From Tachypleus tridentatus (Eukaryota; Arthropoda; Merostomata; Xiphosura; Limulidae): DNA of 64,000 nt. Both the position numbers and the translations under genes were made by a program. A model generated the notes under the pieces. It was not told the origin of the DNA. It made no database searches and worked only from the letters and a program-made list of their open reading frames with translations. Positions 11,401 through 23,400 of the stretch are shown here, piece by piece; positions within the stretch are counted from its first letter, which is position 1; each line of letters begins with the position of its first letter. The stretch spans positions 26,738,034 through 26,802,033 of the forward strand of contig NC_134829.1 of assembly GCF_004210375.1 (NCBI RefSeq), written 5' to 3'.

Positions 11401-14400
11401 AGAAGTTATTCATTTTACCAACTCTATGCATTGAAATTGAGCAAAAGAAAAACTTCAAAAAATTTAAATACAAACTAAGGGGGTAACAAGTGCATTTTAA
11501 CATGCTTATCAAAACTGTAATAATCTGGTAAGGCTTCACAATCATTTTAATGTAACATAATCTCTGTGTACCTTTCTAGAAACAAATAAAATATATGAAG
11601 TTTGTTTCTTTAATATAACGTTTGCAAAACTTACCACAAAAACTGCATAAAATGTACTAAGTGCATTTTATGTAATTGTTCTGTAAACTAAGTACTACTC
11701 TATTTAAAAATAAACTTCTTAATAAGCTTTAATTATAGACAAACAAATGTTCTTTTTTTCTTCTAAAATCATTTATCTTTTATTTTTATTTTTTAGTCTA
11801 TGAATGAAAGAAGAAATAAGCAGATAGAAATAGGACAAGTTGACATTTAGTAATTTAATATGTAAGAAACAGAAGTGTAAAACTTTTTATCAATTCTTGT
11901 GGGTGTTGTTTTACATTTTCACCGAGACAGAAAAAATGAAATTAGACAAATATAACCCAAAAGGCTACTTTAGAGCATTTAAAAAGAGTTTATTCATAAC
12001 CTCAACATAACACATTCAAAATACAATAAGTTATTTACAAGAACATTATCAATTTGTATTAGACAAAAATCATTTAAGAATTTAAATTTAGATTAGCACA
12101 ATTTAAATTACATTATAGTGAAAACAATCTTTTAAATTATAATTCAACTATAAAAAAACAACTAATGATCATAACAATATGTAAACTATAGTACTTCTTT
12201 CAACAGTTCTCATAAAAGATTATACTAATAGTAAACATTCCCTGGAGCTAATGTTTATAGTGACATAATAATGACTTGTACTTACTACTTGTTAGTATTA
12301 ATAATTAACATTTAATAGAATATTTTTATAAATAGCTAATGCTCACTTTTTTATTTCAAAAGCAACAGCATAATTTCTTACCTTTTCCTTTTTAGTGACC
12401 GTCAGTCGTGTCATGTATTCTTCCTCATAGCTAAAATTCAAACAAAATCATCATGGCACAATTTTGACAAATGTCCATGTATTTAACAGTTTCTTACAAT
12501 AATAATTACAACACTATAAAAGAATCAATAATTAATTTATACCAAACTACAAATCAAGCTGTTTAAAACATGAAATAAAAAATAACAACACTTTATTGTA
12601 CTAATGAGGAAGAAAAACATTGCTGCAGAAGCATGTTTACAAGTTGAAGATAGAACATTAACAAAAGACATCTATCAACCTATAAACACAATATCTTTGA
12701 ATGATAAACCTATGGCAGTCCTTTAACCCTATGCAGAACTACAGAGCACCACCTTTCAGATGTTGAGTGTATACCCAAGTATCAACTTTCAAAATTTAAA
12801 CACAAATACTAATTTGAACACTACTTCATCAAGTTTGAGTTCAAAATAGTTCTTATTGATATTTTGTACAACTTAATGTAATTTATGAAAAAAAAGGGTG
12901 TGTGTTGATTGATAAAGACAGGGTGGACACATGCTGATCAACCAACAGTGCCACCCCTCCATGTACTTGTCCATCACACAGCCATTTCTGTATAAAGAAA
13001 ACTGCCAAAAGGTGACTGTACTGACACATTTAAAAAATGTTTCCTGTAAGGAAAGACAAACAGAATGGAAGGAAGCAATCAGTGTTTTGATGTCATCCAG
13101 ATTAGAACATAAACCTCGACAGTTCCATTGTATCAAGGTGGTCATTTTTAATGACGGGTAGGTGAAGTGACTGGAGAACCCTTCTGTTTACGACCACGTC
13201 TTTTTTCCTTACTGTCCTTATTCATAGGAGGTCTATCAATCTCCATGGATCCTGCCCTGGGTCGATTGGGCAGATCTTTGTTGTTGGAAGGGGATTCTAG
13301 TGACTGAGGATGCGAACGAATGATTGTTTTGCATCTTGGGGTGGGAGAAAAAGATGTATCTGAAGAAATGCCTGTATTTGAAACCAAAGGATGTGGATCT
13401 TGGGGTTTGTGGGAATGTATGGGATGAACAGAGATGGGTGTAGAAGTTGAGTAATTAACCTTTTTAACCATGGAGGTCAAAAGACTTTTCATTTGTTTTG
13501 AAAACGATTCTCTTGGAGGCACAGAGAGATCTGTCTGCACTCCCACTGTAGTTGTGGAATGAAGTGCAACAGCACATGTCTGAGATGATGTGGCAGACAG
13601 CAATTTCTGAGCCTCAGGATAACTAATGTTATGAGTCGTTTTCAAACGCTGCACCTCTTTTTCCTCCAACCATTTTGGGCAAGAACAAAAGTAGGACAGT
13701 TGACACAATGTGGATCTGTGTCACACTTATAGGCATCGTGGTCCTTGCCACCACAATGAGAACGTGTCAGGGAACCATGACATGATGTCTTTGAGTGGCC
13801 GAACCTCTAGCATTGGAAACATCTGAGAGGGTTTGGAATTTACGGCCGTACCCTGCAATTTAGATAACCTGCCTTCATGGTGGCAGGTGCACGTGGTGAT
13901 GTAAATATCAAAATGAGGATATTTGTCGGCAGTGTAACTCCATCTTTGCGAGTGGAGATGTGCCTCACTGCAGAAACTCCTTGAGTGGAGAAACCTGTGA
14001 GAATCTCTGACTCAGGGACGTTCTTCAAACCCTCTCAACAATAACTCCTCGTGATGAATTCAAGGTAGCATGAGGGGTAACCTCAATAGGTACATCCCCA
14101 ATTGCCTTTGAATTCTAGAGGAGTTCACTATGTTGAGATGTGGATGTTTCAACCAATATGTCTCCAGATCAAAGCTTCTTTACTGATTTTGGAGAGTCAG
14201 CAAGTCCCTCTAGTCCCTTCTTAATAAAAAAGGGGGACATTTGCCATAAAGGTTTTTCTGAGGTACGTGTATTACTGTTTTTCACTATTTTATTTAAATT
14301 TTTCGTAGGAGGATCTATAGGAAAAAAGGAAAATTTTGGTGCCCACTGACACCACCCACCATGAAGCCCTATGAGGGGACACACTACAATGCCATGCAAG

Positions 14401-17400
14401 AACATTACAGCAATGCCAGGGTTTTGTGAGCACTATACCCAAACACCAGCATCATACACAATGTCCACAACACCTGTTGAGAACATCCAACACTGGTACT
14501 TAGTTGACCTTAGCCCAAGTAGTCCAGCCGATTGACCCAAGGGGGTCCACCCCAAGAAAGCCCATCTACAGGAATTCAAGGCCAAAGTGGTGTGTTAGGG
14601 TTGGACCCCTCAACCACCATTCATGGGTCGCCATGCACGGCAAACACGTGGGTGGATGTTTAAATCCCAGAGGAGGTAACCAGAAAGAACAGAACTTTCC
14701 CTGGGAGGTCCCCTCACCATGTACAGAAATCCACACTGAGGAGAAAAAGTAATGACTGCTGCACTTAGTAGAATAAAGTATCAAATTAAATAACTATACA
14801 TATGAATATAATTCAATTTCAAACTAATTGAATAGTTATCTTGGAACATTCTCATCAACAACAACAATAAAAAAAAGTAAGACAAAAAGAAGTATTTAAT
14901 GTTTCATTCAACATTCTCAAAAAACAAAATTTTGTAAATTTCCCCAACTTAAAAAAACTGACAAAAGAATTAGATTTTTTTAAACTGAAACTAAATGAAC
15001 TTTTAACAATATTTCAGTCATGGGTGACTGCTTGATATAAGTCTTTGGCTAAAACACCTTGGTACATATAAACTTTTTTTTTTCCCTTGAGAAATGAAGG
15101 TGTTCCACACCTGACTTTAACTTCTGTATTTTATTTTACTGAAACATTTGATTGTTCACAATTTGTAGTTTCTTCTTTTTATCTTAAATTACTTAATTGG
15201 TTCTATGTCAAAAACTGCAGTAATAGTCAATGGTATGAACCACAACATGTCCCACTTTGACATTTTATTTCACTATGATAGTGAGGAAGTACATATTCCC
15301 ACAATGTTTTTTAAATTCTGTTGTTACATTTTCAGGATAGTAAAAATTAAAGATCTTCAACTGAAGCATGCTTAAAAAAATGGCTATCTGCAATTGGTCT
15401 GAAAGTGCTACAGCATGCAGAAGTTAGCAATCCATGAAGAGTGAATGTTTTCCAGAACTATGTATTATTACGATACTTACTAATGACTTTATGTATAAGT
15501 TGTGATGCAAAAAAAGAAAAAAAAACAGCTGTTTACCTTTTTTTGTGAGTTTGTTTCAAACTGAATTATCAATATGGTTGAAATATTATTAATAAATCAA
15601 ACTTTAAAATTAACCTTGGTCTTTTTGTTGCAAATATTGTCATAATAGATAAACCTATTTAAAAATATGCTACCTTTCATTTTATACCACAACTACCATT
15701 ACAGCCCATTAACGTTTTATGGTAATCGAACAGATAATCTTATTAGTACATCCTTATTTCTAAATTCCATTTTTCCAGAACTCAAGAGACCTTTAAGAAA
15801 TTATAATGCACATTTTCATTCATTTCTAATGGGTATTAATTCAAATAATGACCAGAATCTAAAACTAGAAAATGCAAAAAAAGATTAAACATATCTCAGA
15901 TCACAAAATAGTGACCATTTCACCTTAAATTTGTATCAGTTCTCTAGGAATCTCAGAGTACTTAGTTATACAGTTTCAACTGTGTAAACATTTAAACAGT
16001 AAATGCTGGCCTCATTAACCAATAAGCCATAACAAAAAATATTTGAATACATACATAAACTGGACTTCATACTATATTTTTTTAGCTTTGATGTAAATAC
16101 TTTTCTTTATTTCATTCACTTAACATGTAATCTCTGTCAAAAGTCAAACTAACAACCATATTTTGTAGTGCTAGCTCATGATTATTTAACTGATATAAAT
16201 AAACAACTGAACTGAAAAGACTGTAAATGAATGCATTTTTTTTCTTCTTCTTCTTCTGAAACTGGAAATTTTGTCTTTCACAGATTTGTATTCTTGTTAA
16301 AAAAAACTTCAGAAGTACAAAGTTTGTAAACTTATGTATATGTGATAAAATTAACCAAAGACATGCTAAAAACATAATCAGCCACCAATGGCACAGTAGG
16401 AAACGTTTGTTTTAGAAACTTGTGCAACACATGGCTTAAATGTGTTAGCTGTTCCTAACTTTCAACTAATAGACTAAAGAAAAGACAGCTAGACATCAGA
16501 ACCAAATACAAGCTCTTAGGCTACCATAACAGAACAGGGGGATTTGACCATCACCTTTATTATGTACCCATGGAACCAAACTGTAGACCACTTTTTTTTC
16601 CGAAACAGAACACAAACCATGGATCCTTAGATTAATTCTATAGCAAAACAGAACACAAACCTGTGCCCAAATAGTTTGTCTGTACAGTACCAATACATAT
16701 TGTTTTATTTACCTCAGAAATCTATATTAATTCTATAGCAAGGTAACCATTAGGCTATACCAAACCTTGAAACCTGTGCCCAAATAGTTTGTCTGTACAG
16801 TACCAATACATATTGTTTTATTTACCTCAGAAATCTTAATACTGCATGGTTGTAATGATTTTACTCATTAGCCATGCTTAAATTTTTAGTGGTTAATAAA
16901 GTTATCTTAATTGTATGGATTTCAACATCTTTTTGTTGATGTAATTTGTTTAAAAAACAAGTTATATCAGCTGCTTTTCTTTCCATCATCACATTGCAAG
17001 GCACCTGAGGCTTCAATTATTTATGATTAATATAAAATTATTACAACAGTTAAACAAATGCAAATTCATGGGAGGTCAAAATTAGTTAGTGACCCACTAC
17101 AATGTTAAATTAATTGGATTCATTGTCATAAATTTTATAAAAGTAGACAACTCCCAAATTTTCACTTACTCTCTCATGTTGAAGAAAAGCAGAGTTTTCC
17201 TTTTAATTTTAACAAATGCATTAATATAAGAATATAAAAATTATGTCATAATCATAAGAACAGGCTGCAGATTAATCAAGCAGTTATGAATTTGCTACTT
17301 AAGTTATCAACATGTGCAAAATTTTATAGATCAAAGGAAACTTACTTAATTTTTTCTTTGATATGCTTGGCTGCTGTTTCTCTCTGAAAATCAACTGATT

Positions 17401-20400
17401 CCTGAAAAGTAAAACAAACATTGCAAAATTTATGAATGATTTTGCTTAACAATACATAAGCCTCAAGGATACTACCATACATTTAATATTACTCACATTT
17501 TAGCCACTTGATAAAACAATATCAGAGTAAAAAAAAATCCATTATTTTCCATACTTCTTTTGTATTCCTTACAAATGTCATAAGGTATTTAATTATCTTT
17601 GAAAGCTTTTAAGTTTGGAGGAGTACTTTACACAAAGTCCAAACTGACAATTTGATTTCCCAAAATTAATCTCTGACTGAACACATTCATCTTTCTACAG
17701 TACAGCTCAAACCTGTATTGTTTTTCAGAACCAAAAATGTGAGTTTTGGTCAAAAATATGACTATATCTGGGCCTCCCTCTCGTTACTCAAGTTACACTG
17801 GTTAAAAGGGAATTTCAACCCTCAACTGTAACCCTCATAACAGCTTTATTTGTTTCAGAAATGAATAAATTGCAAAAAGCCACTACTTATTTTGAACTGA
17901 TAGATTAGAGGAAATGACATGAATCTTCAAGTTCAAAGTCAAGGCATGCTAACTACCAGGACCAGAAAAAAAAAGAAAAATGACCTGACAGGCTTCTTGT
18001 AGTGGTAGACTGTAGTTTATAGGCTTAACATTTCATTTTCTTCGATATTCTTGACCAGAGAAACTATAAGTAACATTAAAGCTAAGTACACTTAAAACAT
18101 ACTTGTGCAAAAATCGTAGAACATAAAACCAGCATTATACATCACACCAACAAAGGAACAATCTTAAAATAATGCAACTTTTATACAGAGAAATACACTA
18201 AGATACTGAGAATAAAAAATGTATTTGATCTGCTGCTACTACAGGTGAGTGTAACATGACTTGTCTTTAACAGTGAAAGACACTATAAGAATAAAAGACC
18301 AACATTATAACTGTAGGAACAGCTGAATCTTCTTGTTGGTTTATAAATCAATCTACAGTGAGTAATTAGCAACCTTTTAATTATCTTTTTACATTTGTTA
18401 ACCATTTCTACCCCTTCTAGAATTTCAAAGTGTCTGGAACTTACGAAGGTACTGCAACACATCAAACTCAAGTAAATAAACGTTTGATGATATGAACAAC
18501 TTAAAACTATATGAGTCAGGTCATGACACTTAAGGGTAATTTTCTGATAGCTCACCGATAACCTGAACACCAACAAAGGTTAAGCTTACATGTTATTATT
18601 ATTTTTATAACTAGGGTATTATCATTAATGTCATAAGTCTTTGTAAAATTATTTTAAAACTTTTCATCACCTACTCCAAATGTTACATTCATTCCACCTA
18701 CTCTGTAAAAAATTACATAATAATTTACAAAAGTACTCTATGCCAGCAACCAGTTCACTTTTTGATGTGTTTAAGAATTAGAAAACTCTGAACACAACAT
18801 GAATAAGAAAAATACATGCCAAGTTTCCAAACTACACATACCCCATCTATCTCACAGCTAGTAGTGCTTTTTAGTTCTTTTAGAACAAGGCATATATTAT
18901 TCCCATGAGTGGTTTATTATACAAGTTATTGAAGAAATACCTATAAAACCACATATCACTTCATCCAGTGTGAAAATTTTTATCAAAATGCGTGCCCACG
19001 TGGTGTCTGAGAATAAAAAAATGGCAAGCATACCAAGTGTGACTCTATGACAAAGAAGTAGTTAATGTAATGTTTATAATCATTAAGAAACCTACAAACT
19101 GTACTGTCATGCAAGCCCAAGTGCAGTAGAAGGTTGTAGACACATACATCATAATTCATTTACAACCAGTATAACCTAAATAAAAAAGAAACTGATTCCA
19201 TAGTCTTTATTAAAGGAATGCAAGTCTGCACAACCTTTAATATATGTGTCTAGATATACAAATTCAAAGTCAAGCTGTACAGATTATTGAGGTTAATGCA
19301 GATATGTACCTATGTTTAAGTAATCTCTTTACAATAGGTAAAACCCACTCTGTGAAAATTTAGGCACCATGATTCTGGTTAAACTTTCTTACAGTTTGAA
19401 TAAACCTAATAACTTGGAGACTTCAGAAAAATGAAGGCTCATCTTCTGGAAATGCACAAGCTATCAGTTTTTGCAATATATCTTTTTCCAGTTTATGTTG
19501 TTACTTAGTACAATGATAGTTACCATACACATTTGTGCAGTAGCCTAATTTTTGTGACCAATTTTTAATCTGTAATTGAAGGGTCAACTTTTTCATGAGT
19601 AATACTTTTGAGAGGTTGAAATGCATACTCAATAAAAGCCTATAATACATGAAACAAAACCTCAACTGATATAAAAGACACTAGTTTAATTTTCTATTTA
19701 CAAAAAGGTAAACATGAAAACTGACATATTATCTTAATAACAAATAATCCATCTTTTGTCAGATAATCATGTTACATATCTATTTAGCAGTAACACTAGC
19801 AATCTTAGATACTTTAATTTATTTAAAATTACAATTTTTCATATTATGGTCTATGTTGATAGAATTAAGTGTTTTAATTTGTTTTCACAAATATTTAGTG
19901 TAAAGTGTAATATAGCCTGGGATAAAAGTTTGCTGTTTTAGGTTGCTATAAAACTAGGTTGACTTTTACACAAGATACATGAAAACATTAAATTTTTTTT
20001 TTAAACATCATGGGCCCACTATCACATGAGTATATACACACTACATGACCAAAAGTATGTGGACACCCATAAGTGCTTGTTGAACATCTCATTCCAAAAC
20101 CATGGACATTATTATGGAGTTGGTCTCCCTTTGCTGCTACAACAGCCTTCACTCTTATGGCAAGGATTTTCATTAGATTTTGGAACATGGCTGAGGGGAT
20201 TCACTCCTATTCAGCCACAAGAGCATTAGTGAGGTTGTGCAAGAAGGCTGGCTTGCAGTCAGCATTCCATATTCATCCCAAAGGTGTTCAATGGGGTTGA
20301 GGTCAGTGTTTTGTGCAGGTCAGTCAAGTTCTTCCACACCAACTTCAGGAAACCATGTTTCTATGAACCTCGTTTTGTGCACGGGGGCATTATCATACCG

Positions 20401-23400
20401 AAACAAAAAAGGGCCTTCCCCAAACTGCTGCCACAAGGCTGGAAGCACATAATTCTCTAGAATGTCACTGGAACTAAAGGCCTTGCTCAAACCATAAAAA
20501 ACAGCCCCAGACCATTATTCCTCCTCCACAAAACTTTACAACTGGCACTACACATTCAGGCATGTAGCGTTCTCTTGGAATCCAAAAAAACCCAGGTTCA
20601 TCCATCAGACTGCCAGACAGTGAAGAAAGATCACTCTAGAAAATGCATTTCCACTGCTCCAGAGTCCCATGGCAATGTGCTTTACACCAATCCAGCCAAT
20701 GCTTGGCATTGCACATGCTGATCTTAGGCTTGTGTGTGGCTGCTTGGCCATGGAAACCCATTTCATAAAGCTCCCAATGAACAGTTCTTGTGCTGACATT
20801 GCTTCCAGAGGTGATTTGGACCTCAGTAGTGAATGTTGCAACTGTAAACAGGTGATTTTTATGCACTTTAGCAAACAGCAGTCTTATTCTGTGAGCTTGT
20901 GTGGCCTACCCCTTCGTGACTGAGCTGTTGTTCCTCCTAGACATTTGTACTTCACAATAACAGCACTTACAGTTGACCGAGGCAGCTCTAGCAGGGAAGA
21001 AATTTGATGAACTGACTTGTTGGAAAGCTGGTATCCTATGATAGTGCCATGTTGAAAGCCACTGAGTTCTTTAGTATGAACTATTTTACTGCCAATGTTT
21101 GTCTATGGAAATTGCATGGCTGTATGCTTGATTTTATGCACCTGCTTGCAATAGGTGTAGCTGAAATTGCCAAACCCACTAAATAGAAGTTTTCACATAT
21201 TTTTGGCCATGCAGTGTATGTGTATATGAGGTCTGATAAAAAAGTTCCAAGACTTCTTCTGTTATAGATACAGAAGCAGTGAGCTTCACTGAGGTGTGTA
21301 CAAAGTACAAACAGAGATCCACCCCATGAATAAGTCATTTCTTCAGACTATATGTCTGTGTTGCAAAAAACATGTTCAAAGACAGACGTATCTCTTGCCC
21401 CTGCTATAATAAAAATGGACAGAAAAGAAGAGTAACGTGTTTGCATCACGTTTTGTGTAAAAATGGTAAGGAAGGAACAGAAATCCTTGAAATGTTAAGA
21501 ACTGCCTTTGGTGATGACTGCTTAAGTAAGGCTATCATTTATTAGTAGATAAAACATTTCCAAGATGGCTGAGGTCAGCCAAAGATGACCCATGTTCTGG
21601 GTGACCTTTGACATTGTCCAGTGATGAAATGGTCACTAAGGTGAAAGGAAAAAATTAGAAGTGATTGGCAATTAACTATCTGCAAAATTGCTGGTAAACT
21701 GGACATTTCCTTTAGATCATGTCAGGCAATTTTGACTGAAAACTCTGCATGCATCAAGTGTCTGCAAAATTCCATCCGAGACTGTTGATGGATGACCAAA
21801 AGTTTCACTGTCGACAGTGAGCAAGGATCTGAAAAGAAAGCTAGAAATTGATCCTAATTTCGTCAACATCATTCTTTCTGGTGATGAGTGATGGGTATAC
21901 GATTATGACTCTAAAACGAAACTTCCGTCATCCCAGTGAAAGGCCCCATCATCACCATGTCAGAAAAAGGCACGACAGTCTCGATCAAGTGTGAAGACAA
22001 TGTGAGTGTGTTTTCTGATGCTCAAAGTATTGTTCATTATGAATTTGTACATCATGGTCAGACAATTAACTAGGACTTTTATAAAGAGGTCTTAATTTAC
22101 TTAAGGGAGAATGGCCACTGGTTTCTTCATCATAACAATGCACCTTCTCACACTCCTATGATACCCCTCCACCCCGTAATCTCCCAATCTTGCCCCATGT
22201 AATTTTTTTTCTATTCCCAAAAATCAAAATTAAGTTGAAAGGAAAGAGATTTGATGACATTCCAACCATCCATAATAATGTGAAAATAGAACTTAGTCGC
22301 ATAACAGTTGAAGACTTCCAGCATTGCTTTCAAAAATGGCAGGAACGTTGGAACAAATCTGTATCAGCTCTGGGAGATTACTTTCAAGGGGATAGCTTAT
22401 AATACTGACATATGTACATTATTCTTCAGAATAAAATTGAAGTCTTAGAACTTTTTTATCACACCTCATATATATACGAGCACATATAGAGCACATGATA
22501 AAATCATCATTAAAGACAAGGTATCTTATGCAGTGTCAATTGTACATCCATGGTTGATGCCATTAGGACAGTGGTTCCCAACCAGGAGTGCTTGTATCCC
22601 CACGGGGTGCGAGAAAACATTTGTTTTGGCCACCTTCACCTTTATTCTTAAATAAATAATTACTATGAAGGGTGCGAGAACATATAAAAAATTTTTAGGG
22701 GTGCGGGGCATAAAAAAGTTGGGAACCACTGCATTAGGAAGTATGAAGAGAAGGAATTTATACCATACACACTGGAACAAAAATAATAGCATGGGTGCAA
22801 ACCATCTAAAACCACATTAAACAGTTGAGAACAATAAAACATACAAACCTTTATCTCTTCTGGTGCTTCACTGTATTCTTTTCTAAGCTCTTGCATAATA
22901 CTAGTACTTAGTACTCGCTTCCTTGCTCGCTCCAGTATTCTTTGTTGTCGATCTTGTTCAGTCTCGTCCCCTTCTGAGTGACGAGAATATAAAGTCACTT
23001 TAAAACTTTTATAATATACTTCATTACCACAGTAGAACTGATGAAAATATAGAAAAGGCAAATACAAAATCTATTGCAGTGGAGAATAATGTTTTCTATT
23101 TCTTTTTCACATTAATTAAAATATTAATATATTATGCTGCATCAGAATTTGTACAGAGGATGCTTGACTGAACAATTACACACCAACATACATATGGTAA
23201 ATACAATTTAGAGACATCCTTAAGCCAACTTTATCTTCCCATTATCAGTGTATCTTCTTACATTGTGGTAAATAATTAAAGAATATTACTGCTACAAAAT
23301 GCTTATCTGTACTGAATAACAAAAAAACACTACCAGAAAAAATGCTAATGTTGTGAAGAATAATCAAAGAACATTTTTTTTAAACCAATGGCTGTATTAT

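Larger units (their letters stand above)
12893..14745 (-). mobile_element. LINE copy B, 5' fragment, in NGDN intron 8
   Basis: It has the same leader, ORF1 and ORF2 start as copies A and C. The leader begins near 14745 (TGTACAGAAATCCACAC); homology stops inside the endonuclease at about 12893, just after ACACACCC. It therefore keeps the 5' end and lacks the 3' end, the reverse of normal 5' truncation. It lies in the antisense orientation relative to the window, so in the same direction as NGDN. Confidence 0.85.

Noticed and set aside
22526-23067. Minus-strand ORFs of 88 and 134 codons around NGDN exon 7
   Set aside because: The open frame covers exon 7 plus intron and the hAT MITE; only the spliced part matches neuroguidin.
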